A stretch of DNA of 22,074 nt from Bacteroidia bacterium (lineage in GTDB: Bacteria > Bacteroidota > Bacteroidia > Bacteroidales > Rikenellaceae), in assembly GCA_025999315.1 (NCBI GenBank), contig BNXD01000024.1, positions 1 through 22,074 on the forward strand, read 5' to 3'. The notes below the pieces were generated by a model that was not told where the DNA came from, ran no database searches, and worked only from the letters and a program-made list of their open reading frames with translations. Below are positions 14,293-21,723 of this stretch, one piece after another (the stretch's first letter is position 1; the number at the start of each line of letters is the position of its first letter). Made by a program: the position numbers and the translations under genes.

Positions 14293-15285
14293 CTATGCCT
14301 TGCCTGCGCTGCCGAGCACGTTGTTGACCTTGTGCATGTAGAGCTTCTTGAGCTCGTCGCGGGCGGGGCCCAGATACTTGCGGGGGTCGAACTCGGCGGG
14401 TTTGCTGGCGAACACCTCACGCACGGCTGCGGTCATGGCCAGGCGTCCGTCGCTGTCGATGTTGATCTTGCAGACGGCCGAGGTGGCAGCCTTGCGCAGC
14501 TGCTCCTCGGGTATGCCGATGGCATCCTTCATCGCGCCGCCATATTTGTTGATCGTGGCCACATACTCCTGCGGAACGCTCGACGCGCCGTGGAGCACGA
14601 TGGGGAAGCCGGGAATGCGTTTTTCGATCTCCTCGAGGATGTCGAAACGCAGAGGGGGCGGCACCAGAATACCCTGAGCGTCGCGGGTGCACTGCTCGGG
14701 TTTGAACTTGTTGGCTCCGTGCGACGTACCGATCGAGATGGCCAGCGAATCGACCCCCGTCCTCTTGACAAAGTCCTCCACCTGAGCAGGCTCGGTGTAG
14801 GTGTGGTGCTCGGCCGAGACCTCGTCCTCCACGCCTGCCAGTACGCCCAGCTCGCCCTCGACGGTTACATCGTGCTGATGAGCATACTCGACCACCTTCC
14901 GGGTCAGGGCCACATTATCCTCGTAGGAGAGGTGGCTGCCGTCGATCATCACCGACGAGAAACCCATGTCGATGCACGACTTGCACAGCTCGAAGCTGTC
15001 GCCGTGGTCGAGGTGCAGCACGATGGGGATATTCTTGCCCAGCTCCCTGGCATACTCGACAGCGCCCTGAGCCATATAGCGCAACAGGGTCTGGTTGGCA
15101 TACTTGCGCGCGCCGCTCGACACCTGCAGGATCACCGGCGAACCGGTCTCGACGCAGGCCTGGATGATGGACTGCATCTGCTCCATGTTGTTGAAATTGA
15201 AGGCAGGGATAGCATACTTGCCTGCGATGGCCTTTTTGAAGATCTCTTTCGAGTTCACCAGACCAAGTTCTTTGTAGGATACCAT
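14293..15285 (-). CDS. fba: Class II fructose-1,6-bisphosphate aldolase
   Basis: A 330-aa zinc-dependent aldolase that interconverts fructose-1,6-bisphosphate with dihydroxyacetone phosphate and glyceraldehyde-3-phosphate in glycolysis and gluconeogenesis. Motifs seen: YAIPAFNFNNMEQMQSII near the N-terminus, the metal-binding LHLDHGDSFE, VEGELGVLAGVEDEV with catalytic and metal-ligand acidic residues, LAISIGTSHGANKF, and the phosphate-binding VLHGASSVP. The start at 15285 gives MVSYKELGLVNSKEIF, as in homologues. An open frame continues far upstream, but only through the antisense of the fumarase gene. It is a single gene between a promoter at 15366-15336 and a strong terminator, divergent from fumarase. 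Confidence 0.97.
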   Translation of the reverse strand: MVSYKELGLVNSKEIFKKAIAGKYAIPAFNFNNMEQMQSIIQACVETGSPVILQVSSGARKYANQTLLRYMAQGAVEYARELGKNIPIVLHLDHGDSFELCKSCIDMGFSSVMIDGSHLSYEDNVALTRKVVEYAHQHDVTVEGELGVLAGVEDEVSAEHHTYTEPAQVEDFVKRTGVDSLAISIGTSHGANKFKPEQCTRDAQGILVPPPLRFDILEEIEKRIPGFPIVLHGASSVPQEYVATINKYGGAMKDAIGIPEEQLRKAATSAVCKINIDSDGRLAMTAAVREVFASKPAEFDPRKYLGPARDELKKLYMHKVNNVLGSAGKA

Positions 15286-15335
15286 AGTTATATTAAATTG
15301 ATTTAGATTTGTAGACCAGCATTTGAAAGACGCGC

Positions 15336-15366
15336 CAAAAATAGCTATTTTTATCTTCGCGGCCAA
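15336..15366 (-). promoter_or_regulatory. Promoter of fba
   Basis: On the minus strand TTG (15366-15364), a 20-nt spacer and TATTTTTG (15343-15336) fit the Bacteroidetes consensus. The leader would be about 45 nt. It lies back-to-back with the fumarase promoter. Confidence 0.6.
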
Positions 15367-15368
15367 TA

Positions 15369-15403
15369 TTTGGGCTCTTTTTTTGCAAAAATACGTATCT
15401 TTG
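15369..15403 (+). promoter_or_regulatory. Promoter of fumarase
   Basis: A perfect -7 box TATCTTTG at 15396-15403 lies 32 nt before the ATG. A TTTG at 15369-15372 is 23 nt upstream of it, a little longer than usual spacing. Confidence 0.55.
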
Positions 15404-15435
15404 CGTTCGTCAAAACGAAAAACACTCTTAACTAT

Positions 15436-17049
15436 ATGGAAGGAGAGTTCAAATATCAGGAGCCGTTCCCGCTGGGCGAGGAGACCACCACCTACAGGCT
15501 GCTGACCAAAGATCATGTCCGTGAGGTGGTGTGTGGCGATCGCACCATATTGCAGATCGACCCGCGGGGGTTGGAACTTCTGGCCAAAGAGGCCTATGCC
15601 GACGTGTCGTTCTATCTGCGCAGCAGCCACCTGCAGAAGCTCGCCGACATTCTCAAAGACCCCGAGGCGTCCGACAACGACCGTTTTGTGGCCTACACCA
15701 TGCTGCTCAACCAGGTGGTCTCGGCCCGGGGCGAGTTGCCCACCTGTCAGGATACGGGCACGGCCATCGCCATCTGCAAAAAGGGCGAGAACGTCTACAC
15801 CGGCGCCAACGACGCCGAACACATATCGAAAGGGGTGTTCGAGACCTACCGCGACCGCAATCTGCGCTACTCGCAGGTGGTGCCCCTGACCATGACCGAC
15901 GAGAAGAACAGCGGCAACAACCTCCCCGCCCAGATCGACATCTATGCCACGCGCGGGGGCGAATATTCGTTTCTGTTCATGACCAAGGGGGGCGGCTCGG
16001 CCAACAAGACCTTCCTCTACCAGCAGACCAAGGCGCTGCTCAACGATCAGTCGCTCGAGGCCTTCATCCGCTCCAAGATCAAAGACCTGGGCACTTCGGC
16101 CTGCCCTCCCTACCACCTGGCGGTGGTCATCGGAGGCACCTCGGCCGAGGCCAACCTCTCGACGGTCAAAAAGGCCTCGGCAGGCTACCTCGACCATCTG
16201 CCCACCGAAGGCAACGAGGGCGGGCGCGCCTTTCGCGATCCGGAGTGGGAGCGGCGCGTGCTCGAGATCTGCCGCCAGAGCGGCATCGGAGCGCAGTTCG
16301 GAGGCAAATATCTGGTCCACGACGTGAGGGTGATACGCCTGCCGCGCCACGCCGCATCGTGCCCGGTGGGCATCGGGGTGAGCTGCAGCGCCGACCGCAA
16401 CATCAAGGCGAAGATCACCCGCGAGGGCATTTTCCTCGAGCAGCTCGAGACTAATCCCGCCCGTTTTCTCCCCTCTACCCCGCCCGGCATGAAACCCGCC
16501 GTGGAGATCGACCTCGACCAGGGCATGGACAAGGTACGCGAAATATTGTCGCGCTACCCCATCCGAACGCGCCTCAATCTGCGCGGCACGATGATCGTGG
16601 CGCGCGACATCGCACACGCCCGCATCCGCGAGATGATCGACCGCGGCGAGCCCATGCCCGAATACATGAAGCAACACCCGATCTACTACGCCGGCCCGGC
16701 CAAGACGCCCAAAGGGATGGCCTCGGGCAGTTTCGGCCCCACCACGGCCGGTCGCATGGACGCCTACGTACGTCAGTTCCAGAGCCTTGGCGGCTCGCTG
16801 GTGATGGTGGCCAAGGGCAACCGCACCAGCGAGGTTACCCTCTCGTGCAAAGAGCACGGGGGCTTCTACCTGGGCTCTATCGGCGGTCCGGCGGCCATCC
16901 TGGCCCAAAACAGCATCAAAAAGGTGGAGGTCGTCGACTTCCCAGAGTTGGGCATGGAGGCCGTTCGCAAAATATATGTCGAGGATTTCCCCGCCTTTAT
17001 CATCGTCGACGACAAGGGCGATGATTTCTTTGCCGCCTTCAAGGACTGA
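15436..17049 (+). CDS. Class I fumarate hydratase (iron-sulfur, FumA/FumB type)
   Basis: A 537-aa single-chain class I fumarase, which interconverts fumarate and malate in the TCA cycle or its reductive branch. Three cysteines fit the [4Fe-4S] ligands: Cys104 in [11 protein letters not shown], the Cys in [16 protein letters not shown], and one in [14 protein letters not shown]. The C-terminal beta domain has [20 protein letters not shown] and GRMDAYV. The length equals E. coli FumA/B. I chose the ATG at 15436 ([14 protein letters not shown], family-like). An in-frame ATG at 15370 lies upstream of the -7 box and so cannot be on that transcript. The enzyme is oxygen-sensitive, fitting an anaerobe. 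It is followed after 30 bp by a short BatD-like gene that may be co-transcribed. Confidence 0.96.
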   Translation: MEGEFKYQEPFPLGEETTTYRLLTKDHVREVVCGDRTILQIDPRGLELLAKEAYADVSFYLRSSHLQKLADILKDPEASDNDRFVAYTMLLNQVVSARGELPTCQDTGTAIAICKKGENVYTGANDAEHISKGVFETYRDRNLRYSQVVPLTMTDEKNSGNNLPAQIDIYATRGGEYSFLFMTKGGGSANKTFLYQQTKALLNDQSLEAFIRSKIKDLGTSACPPYHLAVVIGGTSAEANLSTVKKASAGYLDHLPTEGNEGGRAFRDPEWERRVLEICRQSGIGAQFGGKYLVHDVRVIRLPRHAASCPVGIGVSCSADRNIKAKITREGIFLEQLETNPARFLPSTPPGMKPAVEIDLDQGMDKVREILSRYPIRTRLNLRGTMIVARDIAHARIREMIDRGEPMPEYMKQHPIYYAGPAKTPKGMASGSFGPTTAGRMDAYVRQFQSLGGSLVMVAKGNRTSEVTLSCKEHGGFYLGSIGGPAAILAQNSIKKVEVVDFPELGMEAVRKIYVEDFPAFIIVDDKGDDFFAAFKD

Positions 17050-17079
17050 CGCCCGATCTTGTAACGCGCCCCTTAGCCC

Positions 17080-17670
17080 GTGCCGAACCGCATAATATAT
17101 AACAAATATACGCGCCCTCTGCTCTGCCTGCTGGCGCTGCTGCCGACAGGCTTGTTTGCCGGCCCGGGCGTTGAGTTGGCCATCGTGGCTCCCGAGCGGG
17201 TCGGCGTGGACGATGTGTTTCGGGTCGAATATGTCGCAGACACGGACCGGGGATACTTTCTGCCTCTGCAATTCGCAGAGGCGGATGCTATTGCAGGCCA
17301 CATGACCTCGCGCAGCTCGAGCGTAACAATCACATCGGGAGAGACCCGGCGCGAAGTGCGCAGCACGGTGATCTACATGCTCAGGGCCCGCCGGACGGGG
17401 AGTTTCACCCTGCCCGAGGCGCGGCTGAGGATCGACACCACGCTCTACAGCTGGCCCTCGCGCACCATCGAGGTCGTAGAGGGTCCGACGCCGAAGAACC
17501 CGACGCCCTCCGGCGAGCGCAACACTCCGCAGAAGGACGACCGCCGTGCCGCGCCTTCGAGGGGACGCTCCACCTCGCCGCAAACCCCCGGACAGGGAGA
17601 GGCTCCGTGGGAGAACGACGGCGCACCCCCGCTCGACCGCCGCGAACGCGCGGGACTAATATCGCTTTAA
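17080..17670 (+). CDS. Short BatD-like secreted protein (first domain only)
   Basis: A 196-aa protein reading from a GTG at 17080; no ATG occurs before a signal peptide (RPLLCLLALLPTGLFA, about residues 12-27). Residues 30-130 parallel the first domain of the downstream BatD: VELAIVAPERVGVDDVFRVEY here against VIFEANSPLVVGVGEPFRVEF there (both given as separate short stretches, e.g. VGVDDVFRVEY / VGVGEPFRVEF). Also RSTVIYMLRARRTGSFTLPEA here parallels NYTITYVLQASSAGKFTIQPA there. The last ~60 residues are Pro/Arg/Ser-rich and disordered; there is no membrane anchor. It could be a truncated duplicate or a dedicated small periplasmic partner. The frame is intact with host-like GC content, which argues against simple decay. 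GTG start is uncertain. Confidence 0.65.
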   Translation: MPNRIIYNKYTRPLLCLLALLPTGLFAGPGVELAIVAPERVGVDDVFRVEYVADTDRGYFLPLQFAEADAIAGHMTSRSSSVTITSGETRREVRSTVIYMLRARRTGSFTLPEARLRIDTTLYSWPSRTIEVVEGPTPKNPTPSGERNTPQKDDRRAAPSRGRSTSPQTPGQGEAPWENDGAPPLDRRERAGLISL

Positions 17671-17678
17671 TGACACAA

Positions 17679-18015
17679 CAGTTGAAACTCACATTTGATT
17701 ATCAATGCTTTATTGCGTATCAATTTTTCTGTTATGTCACCCTGAGCGAAGTCGAAGGGTCTCGACAATGCTGCCATGTCAGTCTTTTTTAGATGGTTGC
17801 CTTCGGCTTACTCCTCGCGGCTCGGCATAGCTCGAACAAGTTCGACTCTGCCCTCGCTCGCAACGTCGGTTCGACTTCGCTCAGCATGACATGGGTGGAG
17901 ATGGTTGCCTTCGGCTTACTCCTCGCGGCTCGGCATAGCTCGAACAAGTTTGGCTCTGCCCTCGCTCGCAACGTCGGGTAGACTTCGCTCAGCATGACAT
18001 GATAAATTTCAACTG
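17679..18015. repeat. Composite intergenic repeat element (copy B)
   Basis: About 337 bp without a gene, between the short BatD-like gene and batD. The left end CAGTTGAAACTC...TTGATTATCAA (17679-17705) is the inverse of the right end of copy A. Its own right end is ATAAATTTCAACTG (18002-18015), so the element has inverted CAGTTGAAA / TTTCAACTG termini. Inside are a CCCTGAGCGAAGTCGAAGGG module (17740-17759), CAGCATTGTCGAGACCC read on the minus strand as in copy A, and a tandem 108-bp repeat. Minus-strand frames across it reflect the repeat, not a gene. Confidence 0.72.
17791..18001. repeat. 108-bp tandem duplication
   Basis: Two adjacent units (17791-17898 and 17899-18001) start AGATGGTTGCCTTCGGCTTA and end TTCGCTCAGCATGACATG. 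They differ at only a handful of positions, for example in the AAGTTCGACTC / AAGTTTGGCTC stretch. The period is a multiple of three, so open frames span both. The end of each unit is the inverse of the TCATGCTGAGCGAAG module in copy A. Confidence 0.9.
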
Positions 18016-18041
18016 TTAATTCGCATGACACGTTAATATAT

Positions 18042-19880
18042 ATGAAACGTATCGTTTTTCTGTCGCTGCTCATCCCGTTTGCCACTGCGCTGCACGCCCA
18101 GAAGGTGATCTTCGAGGCCAATTCGCCGCTGGTGGTGGGCGTGGGCGAGCCTTTTCGGGTGGAGTTCAGCCTCAATGCCGCTCCGGTGGAGTTCGCTGCG
18201 CCCGATTTTGCCGGTTTCGAGGTGCTCGCGGGGCCCAGCCAGGCCCAGGGCCAGAACATCTCGATCGTCAACGGCACGATGACCAAAAGCGTCAACTACA
18301 CCATCACCTATGTTCTGCAGGCCTCCTCGGCGGGCAAATTCACCATCCAGCCCGCCCGGGTCAAGGTCGACGGCAAGAGTTACGCTACCCGTCAGGTGAC
18401 CGTCGAGATCGTCGACCCGGGTTCGTCGGGCAGCCAGAGCGGAGGCGGCGCACGCTCCGATCAGCCGCAAAACGGCGGCGGCTCGGGCAAAATCTCGGCC
18501 GAGGATCTGTTCGCAACGGTTACCGCCGACCGCACCACCGTCTACAAGGGCCAGCCGCTGAAGGTGGTCTTCAAACTCTACTCGAGGGTCAACATGAGCA
18601 ATGTGGAGAACGTCAAGTTCCCGGCTTTCAACGGCTTCTGGACGCAGGAGCTCAACTCGGGCGGCAACTGGCAGAAGGAGCGCCACGCTTCGCGCGAGTA
18701 CGACACCAAGGTGATCAAGGAGGTGCTGCTCTACCCTCAGCAGTCGGGCACGCTGTCGATCGAGCCGTTCGACATGACGGCCATCGTCATGCTGGTCACC
18801 CAGCGTCCCCAGCAGTCGATCATGGACGCAATGATGGGCGCCGCACAGGACGTAACCGAGGTGCGACGCAAGGTGACCACCCAACCGGTGCGCATCACCG
18901 TCAAGGAGCTTCCCGCGGGAGCCCCCTCCTCCTTCAACGGAGCTGTGGGGACGTTCTCGATGGATGTCGATGCACCCAAAACGCCACTGACGGCCAACTC
19001 GAGCGGCGCGATCACCATCAAGATCTCGGGCACGGGCAACCTGCCGCTCATCCAGGCCCCCAAACTCGCCATGCCCCCGGCTTTCGAGCAGTACAACGTC
19101 AAAACCACCGAGAGCCTGAATCCCTCGCCGAGCGGCATCAGCGGCTACCGGCAGTTTGAATATCCCTTTGTGGCGCGCGCCGAGGGGGAGTATGACCTGG
19201 GGACGATCGAGTTCTCCTACTTCTCGCCCGAACAGATGAAATACGTTACTCTGCGCTCGGGACCCGTCAATCTCGAGACGATCCGCGACACCAACGGCAA
19301 GAGCTCCCCGGCCGGGGGCGGCGCCATGGTCAGCGCCCTGTCCAAGGAGGATGTCAAGATACTGGGACAGGACATCCGTTTCATCAAGTTGGGCTCGGCC
19401 GGGCTGCGCAGCAAGGCTACGGCGCTGTTCGGCACCATAGTCTACTGGCTGATCGTCATCGTGCTCATGCTGCTGGCGGCGGGTGCGTTCCTCTTTTTGA
19501 GAGAGCATATCGAGCAACGCAAGGACAGCGCCTTTGTCAAGGGCCGCAAAGCCAACAAGATGGCCCTCTCGCGGCTGGCCAGCGCAGCGCAGTCGATGAA
19601 AGAGGGCAACAAACGCAACTTCTACGAGGAGATACTCAAGGCCCTTTGGGGCTACATGGGCGATCGGCTCAACATTCCCGCCTCGATGCTCACCCGCGAG
19701 AGCGTGCGCGAAGCTCTGACCAGAAAAGGCGTCCCCTCCGCGTCGGCCGAGAAGTATATCGGCGTGATCTCAGAGTGCGAATACGCTCAATACTCGCCCG
19801 ATGCACAGGACCATATGGGTGAGAACTATAAGGCTGCAGTAGAGGTGATCTCAAAAATCGAATCGAGCATCAAAAGATGA
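18042..19880 (+). CDS. batD: BatD family protein (Bacteroides aerotolerance operon)
   Basis: A 612-aa exported protein: signal peptide MKRIVFLSLLIPFATALHAQ; tandem beta-rich domains from about residue 20 to 430 (FEANSPLVVGVGEPFRVEF at the first, FATVTADRTTVYKGQPLKVV at the second); one membrane helix at about 463-486 (FGTIVYWLIVIVLMLLAAGA); and a ~125-residue cytosolic C-terminal helical part (LKALWGYMGDRLNIPASMLT). This is the usual full-length BatD layout. Bat proteins were linked to aerotolerance and envelope integrity in Bacteroides; the molecular role is unsettled. The gene overlaps batE by 4 nt (ATGA). The VWA genes batA and batB and the TPR gene batC that often lie upstream are absent here. 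The repeat element ends 26 bp before the ATG. Confidence 0.9.
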   Translation: MKRIVFLSLLIPFATALHAQKVIFEANSPLVVGVGEPFRVEFSLNAAPVEFAAPDFAGFEVLAGPSQAQGQNISIVNGTMTKSVNYTITYVLQASSAGKFTIQPARVKVDGKSYATRQVTVEIVDPGSSGSQSGGGARSDQPQNGGGSGKISAEDLFATVTADRTTVYKGQPLKVVFKLYSRVNMSNVENVKFPAFNGFWTQELNSGGNWQKERHASREYDTKVIKEVLLYPQQSGTLSIEPFDMTAIVMLVTQRPQQSIMDAMMGAAQDVTEVRRKVTTQPVRITVKELPAGAPSSFNGAVGTFSMDVDAPKTPLTANSSGAITIKISGTGNLPLIQAPKLAMPPAFEQYNVKTTESLNPSPSGISGYRQFEYPFVARAEGEYDLGTIEFSYFSPEQMKYVTLRSGPVNLETIRDTNGKSSPAGGGAMVSALSKEDVKILGQDIRFIKLGSAGLRSKATALFGTIVYWLIVIVLMLLAAGAFLFLREHIEQRKDSAFVKGRKANKMALSRLASAAQSMKEGNKRNFYEEILKALWGYMGDRLNIPASMLTRESVREALTRKGVPSASAEKYIGVISECEYAQYSPDAQDHMGENYKAAVEVISKIESSIKR

Positions 19881-20635
19881 AACGGCTGATCGTATTGCTG
19901 CTGGCGGCGGGCGCCGCCACCATGCTCAGGGCGCAGACAGACAACGCTTTGCTGTGGGACAGGGCCAACACGGCCTATGTCAACGGCGACTACCGCGCCG
20001 CCATCGAACGCTACGACTCGATCCTCGGCTCGGGCCAGGCGAGCGTCAAACTCTATTACAATCTGGGCAATGCCTGCTTCAAAAGCGGCGAGATCGGCCG
20101 CTCGATACTCAACTACAACCGCGCGCTGCGGTTGGCCCCCTCCAACAGCGACATCAGGTACAACCTGACCATCGCCCAGAGCTACACGAAGGACAACATC
20201 GAGAAGATGCCCGAATTTTTCGTCCTGCGATGGCTGCGCGCGGTGCGTACACTGCTGGGCAGCAACGCCTGGGCGTGGATGAGCCTCGGGCTGCTGGCCC
20301 TCGCGCTCGCCTCGGCGTTGCTCTACCTCCTCTCGGGGCGCATGTCGCTGCGCAAAACAGGTTTTTACGGCGCGATCGTTCTGGGGACGCTGTTCATCTT
20401 CTCGGCGGCCAACGCCTCCATAGAGCGCGGCGAGATGTTCGACTCTTCCCATGCCATCGTGCTCAACAACGCTGTGCCGGTGAAGAGCTCGCCCGACGAG
20501 CAGAGCAAAGATATTTTTGTGCTGCACGAAGGTACCTCGGTTGAGATAGTCAGCCGCCTGGGCGCGTGGTGCGAAATCTCGATCGCCAACGGCAACAAAG
20601 GCTGGATCCCCGCCTCGGCCATCGAGGTGATATAG
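19877..20635 (+). CDS. batE: BatE: TPR and SH3-like domain protein
   Basis: A 252-aa protein: signal peptide (MKRLIVLLLAAGAATMLRAQ), TPR repeats at about 24-105 (WDRANTAYVNGDYRAAIERY; YYNLGNACFKSGEIGRSILN; YNRALRLAPSNSDIRYNL), two membrane segments at about 134-155 and 163-182, and a C-terminal bacterial SH3-like domain from about 192 (VPVKSSPDEQSKDIFVLHEG, GNKGWIPASAIEVI). This TPR-TM-TM-SH3 order is the BatE architecture. It overlaps batD by 4 nt, indicating translational coupling. It probably acts at the membrane with BatD. It ends exactly where an AT-rich hairpin spacer begins. Confidence 0.88.
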   Translation: MKRLIVLLLAAGAATMLRAQTDNALLWDRANTAYVNGDYRAAIERYDSILGSGQASVKLYYNLGNACFKSGEIGRSILNYNRALRLAPSNSDIRYNLTIAQSYTKDNIEKMPEFFVLRWLRAVRTLLGSNAWAWMSLGLLALALASALLYLLSGRMSLRKTGFYGAIVLGTLFIFSAANASIERGEMFDSSHAIVLNNAVPVKSSPDEQSKDIFVLHEGTSVEIVSRLGAWCEISIANGNKGWIPASAIEVI

Positions 20636-20701
20636 AGTTATGAATTATGAGTTATACAACCGTCAACTCATAACTCTTAACTTATAATTCATAACTTTTT
20701 T
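20636..20701. repeat. AT-rich hairpin repeat between batE and recR
   Basis: AGTTATGAATTA (20636-20647) pairs with TAATTCATAACT (20685-20696), and ATGAGT (20647-20652) can pair with ACTCAT (20666-20671). Six T residues (20696-20701) follow immediately. It looks like an intrinsic terminator or a dispersed AACTCATAACTC-type intergenic repeat. The T run ends one base before the recR ATG, so the hairpin occupies the whole recR leader. Confidence 0.7.
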
Positions 20702-20702
20702 G

Positions 20703-21296
20703 ATGTCCAAACTGCTGGAAGATATTGTGGGAGAGCTTTCGCGGCTGCCGGGCATCGGTCGCCGCACGGCGTTGCGCCTGTCGATGCACATCCTGCGCAT
20801 GGAGGCGGGGTCGGTCGAGCGCATGGCCGAGGCGATCGCCCGGTTTCGCACCGAGATCAGATACTGCACGCGCTGCAACAACCTATCCGACACCGATATA
20901 TGCCCCATCTGCCGGGATGGCGAGCGCGACCGCACAATCGTCTGCGTCGTCGAACAGGTGGGCGATGTGCTCTCTATCGAGAACACGCGCCAATATAAAG
21001 GCCTCTACCACGTTCTGGGCGGGGTTATATCGCCCATGCAGGGCATCGGACCGTCGGATTTGAAGATCGACCTGCTGCTCGACAACATCGCCCGGGGCGA
21101 GATCAAAGAGGTGATCCTCGCCCTGAGCACCACGGTCGAAGGTGAGACGACCCTTTTCTACATCTCGCGCCGCCTGGCGCAACATCCCGATCTGAAGGTT
21201 ACCTCCATCGCCCGTGGCATCGGTTTCGGCGACGAGATCGAGTATGCCGACGAGCTGACCATCGCCCACGCAATCCACAACAGGATACCGCTTTAG
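20703..21296 (+). CDS. recR: Recombination mediator RecR
   Basis: A 197-aa protein of standard RecR length: N-terminal helix-hairpin-helix (LEDIVGELSRLPGIGRRTAL), a four-cysteine zinc motif YCTRCNNLSDTDICPICRD at about 57-75, and a Toprim domain (IVCVVEQVGDVLSIENTRQY; YHVLGGVISPMQGIGP; ALSTTVEGETTLFYI), ending with a Walker-B-like C-terminus. RecR works with RecF/RecO to load RecA onto SSB-coated gapped DNA. The ATG at 20703 matches family starts; a TTG at 20700 is in frame but inside the T run. A strong hairpin in the leader raises the question of how it is expressed after batE. Confidence 0.95.
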   Translation: MSKLLEDIVGELSRLPGIGRRTALRLSMHILRMEAGSVERMAEAIARFRTEIRYCTRCNNLSDTDICPICRDGERDRTIVCVVEQVGDVLSIENTRQYKGLYHVLGGVISPMQGIGPSDLKIDLLLDNIARGEIKEVILALSTTVEGETTLFYISRRLAQHPDLKVTSIARGIGFGDEIEYADELTIAHAIHNRIPL

Positions 21297-21383
21297 GAGA
21301 GCATTGCGTTACGCCTCCCGAGCCCGCATGGCTGAGTGTATTGTGTAGTTTTCCTGCCGAAATTATTTGGTTCGCAAAGAGAT

Positions 21384-21416
21384 GCCCGCCAATGGCGGCC
21401 GGGCTTCGCGCTTTTT
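21384..21416 (+). terminator. Possible terminator after recR
   Basis: A hairpin CCGCC-aat-GGCGG (21386-21398), nested in GCCC...GGGC, is followed by a short GC stretch and TTTTT (21412-21416). The gap between stem and T run makes it imperfect. Confidence 0.4.
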
Positions 21417-21437
21417 GAACACTCTTTCGATCTTCAT

Positions 21438-21647
21438 CGCCTCAAAGAGGCGAAACATCCCCGGCATTGAGCCGAGGCGTTAAGCGAGCGGAGAAAATTG
21501 AGCGTCAAACGACGCCACTTGTTTGACGACGTTAGGCCCCGCAAGGGGACTAAAAGTCGGAGGTTTGGCGTCGTAGCTCAATTTCCTCCAGGCGAGTAGC
21601 CGAGGCGAACCGCCGGAAGTTTTTGGTCCTTTTTATAAAAAAGGACC
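21438..21647. repeat. Nested-hairpin region of unknown type
   Basis: Hairpins seen in order: CGCCTC-aaa-GAGGCG (21438-21452). An outer pair GGAGAAAATTGAGC (21490-21503) / GCTCAATTTCCTCC (21576-21589, one mismatch) encloses CGACGCCA (21510-21517) / TGGCGTCG (21566-21573), GTCAAAC/GTTTGAC (21504-21510/21521-21527) and CCCC-gcaa-GGGG (21537-21548). Downstream is a perfect GGTCCTTTTT-ata-AAAAAGGACC (21625-21647). No coding frame with family resemblance is present. It could be a structured RNA, a transcript-end complex or a decayed mobile element end. Confidence 0.55.
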
Positions 21648-21723
21648 GCCCCGCGCGTAGCGGTCTCAAAAGACCTTTGACGATGGACCAAACTTAAAAA
21701 CAGCTGCAAGTCGTTGCATGTCG

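Noticed and set aside
14293..17583. A very long minus-strand open frame through fba and on across the fumarase gene
   Set aside because: Only the fba part has family motifs. Beyond 15285 it is the antisense of fumarase and of the short BatD-like gene, kept open by GC-rich codon structure.
17789..18295. Minus-strand open frame over the 108-bp duplication into batD
   Set aside because: It is made of the repeat (period 108, divisible by three) and antisense batD. The same peptide-like string is only a by-product of the dispersed repeat.
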